Positions 29,949 through 42,417 of a stretch of DNA of 64,000 bases are shown here, piece by piece. The notes under the pieces are model-generated. The model had not been told where the DNA came from, did not search any database, and saw only the letters and a program-made list of their open reading frames with translations. Position numbers and translations under genes: made by a program. The stretch's first letter is position 1. Each line of letters starts with the position of its first letter. The stretch comes from Morchella semilibera (lineage: Eukaryota; Ascomycota; Pezizomycetes; Pezizales; Morchellaceae): positions 1 to 64,000 of the forward strand of contig CM018605.1 of NCBI GenBank assembly GCA_009192285.1, given 5' to 3'.

Positions 29949-32116
29949 CAGACTATCCTGCCTTATTCCACAGCTTCCTGAAAGCGACTGTAGTTCCTTA
30001 GTTGGAACGCACGAATTCTGAACTATGCTGAGGCAGAATGTGACAAATTGTGACAGGGCACTCAGGGCTAAAAGTAACGGACTAAAGGCCTAAGGAGGCC
30101 TAAATGGCCCGGACTTCTATTACCCTTAAGCCCGGCCTACGATATGTTATATGTCCTGAGGCCTAGCCCAAAGAGCCTGAAGTAAGTATGGGCTTTATAG
30201 TTTGGGCCGTGGGCCATTGGCACTCCTGGCTGGCAAGGTTGCAATGGTAGAAGGCGGTTATGATATAAGCCAAAACTGCACCGACCACCAAATCACGGAG
30301 CTCAAACTGACCTACTACACCAATAGTTTCTCTTGACAGCTTCAACCGATTAAACCGCGGTTTAATGTCTTGGCATACAAAGCATATAATAGCCCTAGTT
30401 CATGTACTTGAGTAGGTTGTTCAAGATCAGGAACTGAGGCATTCGAGCTCAGGAACATGGGTTGTATAACCGGTTTAAACCAACACTATGACTGGTTTTT
30501 TAGATTTGTAAACCTTTTAAACCGTGTATTGAGGGTGATAAGAACTGCACCAACTGTTGAGTTAAATGGTTCAGTTGAACCAGTTTGAACCAGATAACCC
30601 CCAAACCACTGGATACCTTGCCCTTCACCGGTTTTTGGCGGGCTTAATTGCACCTAATAAGTCAAGAACCGGACTCTAAAACACACCTAGTTTCTGAACC
30701 TGCAAACCAAACGAAAGAACGGTTCTAGTTCTTAAACCGGTTTAGAGAACCAATATTCAGTTTAGTTCAGTTCAGTTCAGTTGGACATGTAATTCAGTTC
30801 AGTTCGGTATGGTATGGCCTCCGAATACAACTAGTTTCAGCCATTGGAATCACTGCCCTCCACTAGTGTATGTTTGGTGATTCCCGGTCCCATGTTGGCC
30901 CATATTATATATATTATCTTCCCCAATTGGCCTAAAACATCACCTAACCCGGCCTATACCAGCACACAAAAGTCAAGGATTGGCCTATCGCCCGTATATC
31001 TGGACCGGTCTGGCCCGTATATCTGTCAGCCCTTTAAAAGGCCTGCCTATTACTGCGAACGGCCGACATGACCGCCAGCCCTCTCAGGGCAGCACAAATC
31101 CCTGCATACGACCAGGCCTGCATGTAGCAAAGGGGGCGACCGATATTTAGTTGCCATATATAGCCTTATTACTAGTTTAACCCCCCTTAAATGCGCCCGC
31201 CAGGTCCCGCCATACCCTATGAAGACTGTCGGTCGCTCTAAGTTCAGGCCTAAGCTACTCGCGTTGCGTCGCCCGTTTAGTCCTAATCCTCCGGCAACCA
31301 ATGACCAGCGGCCAGGGCACGGGACCGTTACGAGCACTAACTCGGGCCCTACCTGCCTCCACCCCCTTACACTATTCCTAATATCTAATTGGAGGCCTGT
31401 AAGTCCAATATTCAAGAGAATCACAAGCCGGGCCCTTAGCTGTTCTGATCGAGGCTTAGCACAATATTAGGAGTCCAACGGTGAATATCCACAGCTTAGT
31501 CTCTTGAGTTATGAATCCCAATCTTTTACAGCATATTGACTCCGAATCTGATGCCTAATCCTTACCCAATTCGATGCCCACACCAGATCACCGCCTAACT
31601 CATTATAGACAGAGGACCCTGACTGGGAAAATTCCCCACTGATTCTCAGTATATCCGGAGATCAAAGGATTGTTCGAGCATTGACCCACCCAACTGTGCG
31701 CCCACCCACCCCTGTCAGCTATCATCTAGGTCCTCCCACCCTAAGTAGATCCTGTGCGCCTACGGCGACAAATGTGGCAATGATCTCACTCTATTCCTAT
31801 CAGTTCTTAATTAGATTGCTTTGAACTCAAACCCCACCCCTCGACCCAATTACCCCCACCCGGGAAACCGCTTTCTGACAACGAATAAGAGGAAGGTATG
31901 AGAGCTACATGTCTTGGTTGTTGGTAGCAAGGATTGGTCCTCAACACCAGTGTAGAAGATTCGATTTCGTTTCCTATTTTTAATCACGTATGGGACTCAC
32001 TCACGACATTACGATGTCATGTAGCGTTGTGGAAGAAGGGTTCCATTTATTAGGCGCAGTAACTCAAGTCTCTTCGAGGTGTGTTGCGATTTCGAAAGTA
32101 TCACAGGAAAAGTCTT
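29949..32116. other. Gene-free, repeat-rich stretch
   Basis: Contains a perfect 16-base palindrome ttaaaccgcggtttaa (about 30349-30364), several aaaccggttt/aaccggtttaaacc words through 30340-30760, and an AGTTC pentamer run at about 30762-30805. GC-rich segments rich in ggcccgg/ccgggcc words occur at 30100-30220 and 31180-31440. No protein of recognisable family. Confidence 0.5.
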
Positions 32117-32160
32117 TAGGGTTAGTTAGGGTTAGTTAGGGTTAGTTAGGGTTAGTTAAG
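32117..32160. repeat. Interstitial telomere array, GGGTTAGTTA x4
   Basis: Four tandem copies of the same decamer as the chromosome end, in the opposite orientation (G-rich strand on the plus strand), then a degenerate gctcgttagggttaaagg. This may record a past end fusion, a break healed with telomeric DNA, or a telomerase insertion. Confidence 0.9.
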
Positions 32161-33942
32161 CTCGTTAGGGTTAAAGGTAAAGATTTAAGAGAGTATGAAG
32201 ACTTGTCATTGCTAACTGTCGGGGGTGAAAGCTCCCTATTTATACAAAAATATGGCAGTACAAAGGAAATATAATGGGCGGGGGTATACCCCATATAATG
32301 TGACTCATCACAGTCTTCATGACTAATGTGAGTAATACAATTTCGTCATAACCCCTCATACTATTGCTCATTCGCGAGCGCATACTATATCAAGAAAAGG
32401 TTCACTCAGAATTGGATAGCAAGTTTGTAGTTAGGCTATATACATGTAAGCAGCGTGTGTCTCTAATAATATAGCTATAATAAGAGATTTTTTTAAAAAA
32501 AGTAGCTATAACCCAGAGTCGACACAGCCTGAGTATTTCTTATAGAAGGTATAAGAGGTTTTGACAAACTACCGATAAATATATCGTTCCTAATTGCTGG
32601 CTATTATAAGACTACATAATATCCTGGCAGAGGATATAGACTGTTTCCGCAGGTGGTTGGGTTATTCCTACTAGTGTTCTTTATAAGGAAACGCACAATA
32701 TATGGGCTGCATGCGTTAGTCAAAGAAGGGGATAAGCCTTACTTCTCCAATTCATAAGCAGGGTGGCCTAACTGCGAGACCGGCCTAGGATACTAGGCTA
32801 CTTATAATTGATGGTCATGTATCCCACGTAACGTGGGAGTCTTCTGTCTCCCACACTAGAAAAGCCATGGCCCTATTCCGAAAATTAAACACACCAAACT
32901 CAACATATTGTAGGAGTATGGTTCAAAACTAACTGATGCAACCGCTACAGTAGCCGCTGAAGTAATTACCTTGACTGAAGGGAACGGAGGAATCCGTCAA
33001 AAAACATCGGGGGCAGGGGATTTAGCTAAGGTAGAGGGTAGGAGGGTGCTATCAGAGTCCTTGTAGTATCAGTATAGTATGTAATACAGATAAAGACCGA
33101 ACAGGAAACGAAGAAGCAGACTACAGTTATCAAGAAGGAATAGGCCACTAACAGAAAGACTACTCCTAGGAAAATGAATAGCAGGATAGTAGGACCCAGA
33201 CCTTAATACTTTAGATTTAGTTCTACATACACCTAATATGATCTGTACATTCAAGGGCTAGAGGTTCAGACTTCACATTCCATACCAACGTCGAGGACCG
33301 CCTGGAGCACTTCAACCATGAATTGCTTTCCCAGTTGGGATTGCTTTCTGGGTGAAACACGTTACCCGGATAAATTGACTGATGTTAACCTACGCCATAT
33401 CTAAAGCCGTGTATAAGTAAAGAGACCGGAGGGGAAGATAAAGATGAATTAGAAATTACATCAGAAAAGGAAGAATACGGCTGGAGAGCACGCTTGGGTG
33501 GTGGCAGCAATATATGTTAAAGGCGCTACGAACAACGGAGTAGAGGTGGCGGTGGTCAAGAAAGTCCCAGAAAGTCTTTTAATTAGAACATATATTCTCC
33601 GGACATATGTCAATACCTTGAGGACACAGTATGTCTCATTTATTAGTATATAGGAATAAAAGACATGTCTATATCCATGTAGTCAGTTAGTCAGCCAAGC
33701 TTCGTACTGTTCGGCCCTCTCAAGAGTAATGTTTCAAAAGTCTATGCTAGTTAGAAGTTGAGTAATCTTTGGTAATCCTAATATCCCTGGACGTGTGAGG
33801 TCGGAAGCTCGCTCAACATGAACGTTTGGTGGTGTCCTGTCCTGTAAGTCAGAGCCATGGCCGGCGTATAGTTGGGTACGAAGCTGTCTCTGTTTTATAT
33901 AAGATCAAGATTCGTGGCCCTAACTAGACGGGTCGGTAAGAT
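32161..33942. other. Gene-free AT-rich stretch
   Basis: AT-rich sequence with no recognised coding region. A 61-codon minus-strand ORF at 33069-33254 is mostly Leu/Tyr/Ser and not credible. Confidence 0.45.
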
Positions 33943-34065
33943 CGGGCCCGTGTCGGGTGGTACTTGGGGGGTAGGAATAGGTGAGAAGACACCACGCTGC
34001 CAAGGTCGCGTGAAGGGTGACTTCTCACTTATGCCCACCTCCCAAGTGCGGTTAGACCGGGCCCC
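33943..34065. mobile_element. Inverted-repeat element, 123 bp
   Basis: Left gggcccgtgtcgggtggtac, right inverted form cccaagtgcggttagaccgggccc with mismatches; an inner pair gtgagaagacacc / ggtgacttctcac also inverts. Confidence 0.6.
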
Positions 34066-35121
34066 AGACCATTGAGGCTAGTCTGTGAAGCCAATTGCTC
34101 GCTCGATATGGACCAATATGCGCCATTACGGGGGAGGTGAGGTGAGGTCAGTCTGTAAACTGGGGTCTGTGGGATCAAATCTCTGCACCTCTGCGGCCAG
34201 GGTCTTACTCTAGTTCGACATCACATTTCTCCCTTTAAAAACGCGCGGGTGCGCGTTTTGGCGTGAGAGATCACTCACCTCTTCCATTTAACTGTCAGCA
34301 CCCAGCTTCAAGACCAACACTTACTACTTCCGCCTATATGCTACCATTAGCAGAGAACCTCCTACCTACTTGTAGGTTTTTTTTGACTTCAGAAGTATGG
34401 TAAAGCTAATATCATATCCATTATCACTCAACAATTCAAAGGAATTACTACAAGAGAGATGTCCTATCTTTCTCTAACATTGTCTATAATAGAGTAGGAG
34501 CAGAAAACACTCGCCATAGGCTTACCAGTGGCCGCCATTGATAGTGCTCGGTCCTTTCTCGGTGACTGTTTCTTCAATGCGTTCACATGTCCTACAAATA
34601 TCCTACTCGCTGATCTTTCTAGCGTACCCTAATCGCCTGATCACCTTATCTCACAGCCTTATACTAACATGGGATTCTCCCATCCGGCCACTCCTCAGGG
34701 GGCAGGCAGAGAGTTTGTGGTGCTTGGAGACGTAGAGAGGCCTCAACACGTGCACAGGGTACCATGTATCCAGAGATAAGCCCAGTGGTATTATGCTTAT
34801 GAGTTATTGGGAACCTCATCATAGGTCGGCCCAATAAGGCTACATTTTAGATATTGTAATGTTTTTTTCCTAGAAAGCCATTTGCAGACCGTCTAGAGTA
34901 GAGCCTTCCCACCGAGATTGACTGGACAGGCTAACAAAGGAGTGTGCAATCTATTTTGGAACGCAAAAGAGGCTGAACGGAGTTCAAAATAGCGAAGATA
35001 TGACTTCTTTCTCAATCGATGGTAGGCTTTATACAACTAAAAACAACTAAATTCTGACAAGGGTTAACTATACAATATGTTGCCGCCTATTAAAGACTGT
35101 TCCAGGTAACTCCGGGTGGGT
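34066..35121. other. Gene-free stretch
   Basis: Unique sequence without recognisable genes. A GC-rich hairpin-like phrase aaaacgcgcgggtgcgcgtttt lies near 34239. Confidence 0.4.
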
Positions 35122-35236
35122 GTACAGCGGTAGGTAATAAGTGATGGAACACAGTGATGCCTGTTTTGGTAAAACGCCACCAACATTTGGTGTTTGTACC
35201 TCAGGGCGTTCCATCACTTATTACCTGTCGCTGTAC
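35122..35236. mobile_element. Inverted-repeat element, 115 bp
   Basis: Arms of about 29 bases: gtacagcggtaggtaataag plus tgatggaac at the left, inverted at the right as gttccatcacttattacctg plus tcgctgtac. Two mismatches. Short loop with repeated accaacatttggtg words. Confidence 0.8.
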
Positions 35237-37748
35237 TAGGGGAAGGCGGCCAATTGTCGAGACAGAGATACCGCATGAGAAGGTAACCATTGGGTGGGAT
35301 TATTTCTGGGAGGAACAAGTTGATCTAACAACGATCTAGTGTTTATCATAAGCATACATAGGTCTTCCAGTTCTTAACCAGGCAATCATGCAACACGTGG
35401 TCTAATAAATGGGTATATATTTAAGGTTAAATCCTCCTAGATCTAGATGTATATAGTCCTTATCATATTTATAGCGTGGATGATTCTGATGAATATAGGG
35501 ATATCGGCTTCTCTAATAGGAAGTAGGATAGTCAAAAGGAGTAGTGAATCATTCGATCTATGGGTAAAGCCCCTATTTATAGATAGATCAAAATAAAGAA
35601 AATGATCATTAGATGAAGAAAACAAAGAGAAAACTATCTTCCCGATAAAGAAAGAATAAAGAAAGAAGCTGATTGGTTAGCTTTCTTTATCTGGAGAGCA
35701 ATGCCCAGCGGACCCGACTAGCGGTGTATTTAATAGCCCCAGATATGTGTTTTTATGCCTTTCCCATAAGAAGAAATCGTTAAGTGAGCTGAATCATGTA
35801 TTTATAGGCGAAGTCTGATGTAAATGTATTAATAGATGACTTCGGCACCTTTACCACTGAGCCTTCCAGCCTACGACTTTACAGACAACTTTACATACAC
35901 TTTCGCAAACGATTTCATGAGTAAAATCGTTGGTAAAGACGTAAGAAGTAATTGCTTTTCTAAACATATGTCCAGAATTGATTAGATTGTATCAGGATAT
36001 TGGTATAGTAGTTATAGTTGATTTTTGACCATCAAATATTATAAGTTCGACCGCTGGTGTAGTACATTTTTAGATGGTCTTTTCATTCACAGGGTTAGGT
36101 CTTTAAAGGTTGGGAGATATGTATGTAAGGTTATCCAGTTCCCCTAATTACATGTTTACATGGTTCATGTGCCGGCGATTTTACATGATTCATTTATTAG
36201 CTTATTAGAGTGTGCTCATGGCACGGTGCGGCGAACGTGCCGAAAGTGATTTTACCACTGTCGGCGAAAATAACACCAGCATTTACACCTTAAAACGGAT
36301 AAAATCACCTTCTGGCCAAAAGGGGCTACATAATGCCAGTATATATGAACATTGTCCACCGGTGTCAGCTATTTTACCACTGGTGTGAAACTATTAGTAT
36401 TGATGATAATGCAGAATAAAGACTGAAAGTCAGCTTTTATACTGGAACAATTCAGTGCTTATACCACCGTTGGTAAAATTACTTTTGACACATTTACCAC
36501 TCCATACTCATGTTCAGCCGATGACCCCATATAGAGCCCTTTTTTTGAAATTATTGATATATAATCCAGAATTTCAGTCAGGATTATTCATTTTTTTTGA
36601 GTGACAATGCGCTATAATTAAGTATATAATTGTAAGTACTATTAATCAAGTCCCGAGAATCCCTAGTAGCAACCAGCTCACAAAGCTCCCCAGAACTTAA
36701 TTAACGTGCGAGTATATGGCGTTCATAATTCTCAACCTTCAACTTTGCAATAGTAAGGTATCAAAGGTGTGAGAGCAAAGCGGGGCATGAGTATGGAATG
36801 GGGACTAGTGAGGGGTAGCGGACTTTAATCTTAGCTGCGAATGTTCTGGTGGATAATGTTTAAATATGATTGGGCGTGCTACTTGTGGTCCCGCTAATGT
36901 ATAATCGGCCAATTACGGGTATATAGGGTAGGTTTGCACAGTACAGATTTCCTATCTGTCGACACTGCTCCGCTAGAGAAGCCTGTTAGGTGGACAAAGG
37001 ACATTGTTCTAAAAGGTTTACGATCTTACATAGGAACCCATGCTCCTATTATATATTAGGTATGTCGCGGCTTACTTGATTGTGGGCACCATTGTCGATA
37101 TGGTTTTATATGTGGCTGAACAAGAGTTTGACATCGATATGAAAAGAGCTATCGACACGGCAGAGAAATAGACACCTTCTATTACCTCACTGCCATCTTG
37201 GGGCGTGGGTTATATTGTCTGTATCATAAGCCTTTTAACAGGGCGATGAAGAAGACGGATGATTAGTATGAGTTCTATAAATACTATAACTTGACTCCAC
37301 GTCAGGTCGTATCAATTGATACGGTGCTTCTCATTCAAGATTTTAGAAAAATGTGAGCAACGTAAAATTCCGGCGGGACGTATATACCCTATACTTTGTT
37401 TGTTTCCGTCCTCATTATTTGTAAACTTATGAGAATCTATTTATCTCATGGGTCCCAATAGACCTCATACTATGATGGTGTCTTGATTTCCACCCGACGG
37501 GGCTAGAGATAACTGGTTATCATTCATGGTGTGACCACTATCTATTAAGCCCATATGAATTATACGGCATAGAAAGAAAAACAAGCCACTTAAGTGAAGG
37601 ATAGAAAGAAAGTGGGAAAGGTCGAACAATAGGGAAGTTGTTGAAGTAGTAGTGGGTTTGAAGAGCGATTGGGACCATCCTGAAGAAACCACAATACTCA
37701 AATAGTCATACAGAGAATGGTACTGGGAGAGAGAAACGCAAACGCGAT
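35237..37748. other. Gene-free stretch with a TTTACCAC motif cluster
   Basis: Between about 35845 and 36510 the word TTTACCAC(T/C), or its complement GTGGTAAA/TTGGTAAA, occurs about seven times, with a small hairpin aacgattt...aaatcgtt near 35907-35930. On the minus strand at about 35833-35870 the phrase ggctggaaggctcagtggta resembles a tRNA D-arm region. Layout recalls the motif-dense TIR element at 27778-28224, but no clear terminal repeats are found. No credible genes. Confidence 0.4.
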
Positions 37749-37829
37749 GTTCAACGGGCTAGACTGGGCTAGATATTGGTATCGGCCCTCCCGACAGCGG
37801 TTGAAAAATCCCGGTCTAGTAAACTGAAC
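37749..37829. mobile_element. Short inverted-repeat element, 81 bp
   Basis: gttcaacgggctagactggg at the left pairs imperfectly with cccggtctagtaaactgaac at the right. Weakest of the inverted-repeat calls. Confidence 0.45.
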
Positions 37830-38759
37830 ATGACTTGGTGAGGGCTCAAGCCAATAACAGCTCTTTGATACAATGATAGAAGGGTGTTAACTATAACATA
37901 GGAACTGGTTTTTATCAATTGGGGATGCTATCTACGCTTCTTGTCTGTGTACCCAAAGGCCTTACGAGGTTCAGGATAAGGGTACGTTTCCTTATGTTGT
38001 CATTCACAACTCAAGCATGTATGTATGAAGCATAGATAGATAGTTTACCACTCAAAATGCTTCAAGTTCAAATATAACTACATACATATAGGTATTTAAT
38101 GTCCAGAGAAGCCCATACAGAACACGAGGGAATCTCAGATCCACTGCGGACCGAGAAGGGTATCCCACCTGCCCTAGAAATCTGGAAGCAGTGGTAGGGA
38201 CGGCAGAATGACAACAGGGAAAAGCAGGCGGGATCTTAAAGGGAACGGGGAGAGCCAGATCTGCAGAAAGAGAGGACTAGGGAAGAGGGCGGGGGAAAGC
38301 AGCGACACGGGGTATGTTTGAAGTCAAGACTGAGGGGGAATTTACTGCCTGCTTGGTGGGCGGTAAAGCATGGGGTTACGAGCGCAGGAAGCCGCCAGCG
38401 CCGCAGGAGTTAGTGGCATGTTTTATTTCCTTTTATTTCATGATCTTTGTTTTCATTTTCGATTTTACTCGCTCCTATTCAGATAGCGCGCTCGGAGGAG
38501 AGAATTGTGCGATATTAATGAATTAAACGGGAAGAATTGTAAGTTTATCACTCGGCCAATGTATGTTCAAATAGGGTTAGGGTTAGGGATCAGGTTTTGA
38601 AATATTATGTATGTACCTACACGCTATTGGAGTGTTTTAAAGTACACACCGGGCCTGCTTCTCAGTTAGACGGAGGGGGGGGAAGGAAAAGACGCGACCC
38701 CTATAAATAAATACCATGCAAGATAAACCTCCAAATACTTACTCAACGCTTAACACTAG
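37830..38759. other. Gene-free stretch
   Basis: No recognised gene. Telomere-like words at about 38573-38588 (atagggttagggttaggga). A 70-codon ORF at 38314 is not supported by any motif. Confidence 0.4.
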
Positions 38760-39183
38760 CTCTACCACGCCAGGAAATGCATCATTTGATGCATTATCGA
38801 CACATTGCCCATACAGGAACCGGACATGGTAATTCCCTTGATGCATTACCTGTCCATGATACATTTTATGACGACCTCACTATCTTACTGGGAAAGGCAT
38901 TAGGAAATATGTACACCAGGAAAGTCATCAGGAAATTTGTTGAATAGTTATAAACTCGCTTAATAAGATCTATCATCATATGAATTCATGGCCTAGCTGG
39001 AAAGATATACATTCTCTCAGTGGAAGCATCCAAGTTCAACTCCCACACATGACTTTTTTTTATTTCCGGAGGAAAGTCGTCAAATGGGACTGGGATGCAA
39101 ATGCCGATACATTTAGATGATGCATTTAGGATTCATTTGCTGATTCATAATTAGCACACGAAGGATGCATTTCTGGATGCGGT
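38760..39183 (+). mobile_element. TIR element with GATGCAT clusters and tRNA-like boxes, copy 2
   Basis: The left end ctctaccacgccagg then aaatgcatc matches the terminal repeats of 27778-28224; the right end is eroded (ggatgcatttctggatgcgg). Inside, on the plus strand, is a perfect-consensus A box TGGCCTAGCTGG (38989-39000), then a B-box-like gttcaactccc (39034-39044), 34 bases later, then a T8 run (39054-39061) that would serve as a Pol III terminator. Flanking internal words aaatgggact.ggatgca are shared with copy 1. D and T stems do not pair well, so this is not a functional tRNA gene. Confidence 0.65.
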
Positions 39184-40839
39184 CCCCTAAATTACATCCA
39201 TAACCCCCCCCCCCCACCGAATTTATTATTTTATATCGAGTTTACTCCGATGAGTGGTACTTGGTATTCAGCGCATTATTAAATCAGAATCCCCCACCAC
39301 TCTGCAATACGAGTAACTGCTTCGCGAAGTCCCGTGGTACTGTACTGGGGTAATATCCCCGACCAGGTTTTATGGCCACTGCATGTCGCCTCCACCACTG
39401 TCACCACCACCACCACCACCTGTACTTGGTACCTAGGTATCGGACTTCGCTATGCGTTAGGCGTGATCTCCCTAGTCCGGGGCCCTCTATTGTACTGGGT
39501 TAAGATTTGTTTGGTCGGAGGGTTGCCATGTGGCGCACGCTATGTGGTCTCCTATAAGCTGGGACATTGCTTGAGTTTATCCCAGGAGCTGTACTGGAAC
39601 TTTTATAGTAGAGGGATGACAGGAGGTTGGAAGAGAAAAGGACCAATGAAAGGCTAGTATGGAAAAATGTTAGGACAAGGGGATTACAAAGACATAGTAG
39701 GATATATCCTTCCTATGAGAGTATCGCCATTGCCCATCGAGTCAAACATATGCACTGCAGTAGTAATTACTTCTACCTAGCTGGGGGTGAGATAGTGCCC
39801 ACCGCGAATAACAAGCCAGGTGTTCTAAATACCTAATAAGCCTACACATAGTGTGGGGAACCGCTAACGATCTGCATCTGGGTGTATATGAGGATGGAAT
39901 TCTACAGGCAGGTCAATCCCAGGACTATATTGCCAATTATTGCCATTGTGTATATCTACTATAGTTTATTTCCTTGGTTAAACCAAGTTTTAAATCGTAT
40001 ATACACTAATAAACAAAAGAAAATTCCTCTCTACCAACTACAATTTCTTTCCCTTCAACATCCGCTGGAGCAGGTCCACGTAGCTTGTCTTGTGGTATGA
40101 TCACGGCGGCACGATGGCACTTTGTGCTGCGTATAGGTCAGGAGCGAGCCAAAGGGTCATCTCGTAGCGCGCAGTATCCATTAACACGGGGGGCTTCAAA
40201 GAGTCCCAGTAAACGGGGCGCCGCTGACAACGACCGAGAGCGAGAAAACAAACAAGGGGCGCGCGCATGCAGAGCCGCTCACCCTACGATACCTCGCAAG
40301 CAACTCCGCCGCGCGTTCACGAAGCATATCGGGACAACATCGGATATCGGTGCACCTCGCAATGCGTCGAAGAGACGCCTTCCAATGATTAACTATCACG
40401 CGGGGGGTGCAAGTTTTAGGGTGACGGAAGCGTAGGTATTGGTGCAATGCCCAGTCCCCGGGTCTTCTCTTGAAGAATGGGGAAATCCCGGTGCGTAAGG
40501 AACCTGTAGATATAGACATAGAAGTGTATTGTTAGTTGATGTTGGTGTATGGGTTTGGGCCGGGGGGGGGAGGGGTTGATGTCGGAGTGGGGAGATATAC
40601 GAACCCACGGTACCCGAACTAGTGGGCCCGGTACAGGTTGGAGTTACCCCCATGCCGTCACCAGCAGAAGGACCATTGGGATGGAGGAGGGAAGGGGTGG
40701 GGTGGTGATGGTTGACGGTGTTGATGGCTGGTGGTGTTGGTCTCGTCGCAGACGCGCAGGGATCACCACACGAGTACTCTCCTTTGTGTAACATGTTTCA
40801 GTGATTTACCTTTGTGCTTTTTGGGGGTTGCTTGTTTTG
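39184..40839. other. Gene-free stretch
   Basis: Includes a C10 run near 39206, a ccaccaccaccacc run at 39406-39420, and a GC-richer block at 40100-40440 whose open frames on both strands show no recognisable domain. Confidence 0.35.
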
Positions 40840-41800
40840 TTAAACCCAGCAAATATGAACGGCCGCGCAGCATTACAAGTAGCGGCAGGTCATAGCTACA
40901 TGGACATTATAAAGCCTTTGTTAGAGCACCTGGAGCACCAAGCCTGTATAAACAGTGACATCAGTTTGTGCATGATCGTTCGAGCAGCTTGAAGATGTTT
41001 CTCAGATCAAGAGAACTTTGAGGATAATTTATGCGGTTGGCGCTATAGTAAAGCCTTGATGGGGGCAGTTACAGGTGGTCATTTAGACATTGTCAAGTTG
41101 CTTCTATACAGGCAAACCAGCGTGGGGTTGCAGGGTATCTACTTCTTGCAGCTGTGATTGGAGGCCATTCAGATGTTTTAGACTTTTTGATAAAGAGCTG
41201 CGGGGGTTTGAAGCACGGCAATGATGGTGTATGCTTGGAGAGAAGCGGTTATTAGCGGTCACATGAGTATAGTTAATCGCCTATTCGAGGTTTTTTATGC
41301 CATAGATTCTACTGCACCAATGGTTTGTACGTACCTTAAACAAATACACCTGACCAAAAAAAAAAAAAAAAAAAAAAGGCCCCGGTGTAGATGTTGGCGC
41401 CTTGTCCTCTCTGGCCATCAGCAATGGAATTGGAACATCACTACAACTGGCCGCTAAATACGGAGACTTGCATGTTATCAAACTACTATACTGTAAAAGC
41501 ATAGATCCAAAGTGGACACTCGTCCTGGAAACATAACGATAACGTTGACGATTATCCTTTACCAGCAGCTGCGCCTGTGGCCACACCGACACCGTCCAAT
41601 TTCCGCCAAACCTCGGTGCGAATATTGACGCAGAAGTGAACATCCCAGACAGGCTTTCGTCAAGTACCGGGACAGCATTAGACGCCGCTGCTCTGAATGA
41701 CTATATCGATATTGTCAGATTACTCTTGCCAACCCATGACCTCAGCAGAGCCAGACAGGAGGCAGAAGCTACTGGTGACACGGACAATTGTAGGGAGTAG
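40840..41800 (+). pseudogene. Decayed ankyrin-repeat gene
   Basis: Ankyrin-type repeats are readable piecewise: GRAALQVAAGHSYMDIIKPL (about 40860), LMGAVTGGHLDIVKLLLY (about 41055), LAAKYGDLHVIKLLY (about 41450) and ALDAAALNDYIDIVRLLL (about 41680). They lie in different frames with in-frame stops between them, notably around 41150-41200 and 41510-41530, and an A22 homopolymer at 41357-41378 interrupts the fourth repeat. No single intron model restores one frame, so I call a pseudogene. The end is near 41800 (stop at about 41799). Confidence 0.7.
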
Positions 41801-42289
41801 TTAAAAAACTATGTATCTAATAAAATGTGATGTTCATAATAGCATTTATGGAGCGGTAAATGTGCCAGAAGCAAATTTACCGCAACATAAAGATTCCGAT
41901 CACTACAACATACTAAAGCCATACTCCAAACCGTTTACTATAAAAATATTAATTGTAGAGAAAGATATACTAACCATACGACCATAGCAATCCTATACCA
42001 ATTAGTATCGGCGGACGTACGGGGCGGAACGGCGAAAATGAATTTAGCGGGAGGAGGGATTAGCACGTACGTGCGATCCGTGATACCTGTTGTCTATTCC
42101 AGCTTCACTGATTTTCTTTGGCATCGATACTACATGAGTCTTAGGTATGACCCAACTAGGACTACAAAACCTACCTGTACCTTACAAGTTTAACAGTGAA
42201 TATGAAGGTCCTAGTTTCCCCACAACCTTCCCCCCCCCCCCCATTTTACTTTTATGTTTCCCCCAATTGGTCGGCTAGTAACAAATCAT
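41801..42289. other. Intergenic
   Basis: AT-rich, with the lone word tcggcggacg near 42008 that matches the terminal repeat of the 9549-9712 element, and a C13 run near 42229. No gene. Confidence 0.4.
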
Positions 42290-42417
42290 AGTGGACATCC
42301 ATATTGACGCCGAAATTACTTGTTCTGGTCGTTTGTCTTACAAATGCCCCCCAATCTTCCCACATACGCGCTGTAAAAGGCAACTCCGACGACTGTGTAA
42401 GTCCGCCGAGACGAATT
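42290..42417 (+). mobile_element. MITE family Y, copy 1 (left end eroded)
   Basis: Close direct match to 63840-63979 over about 125 bases (tattgacg..gaaattacttg, gtttgtcttacaaa, gcgctgtaaaaggcaact). The right TIR gtccgccgagacgaa is kept; the left end keeps only gtggac. Confidence 0.75.

Noticed and set aside
38985-39055. Functional tRNA gene
   Set aside because: A- and B-box words are present but the acceptor, D and T stems do not pair; described as tRNA-like within a mobile element instead.
40085-40435. 116-codon ORF rich in Arg/Ala
   Set aside because: No motif, and both strands are open over the same GC-richer block, which is typical of chance ORFs.
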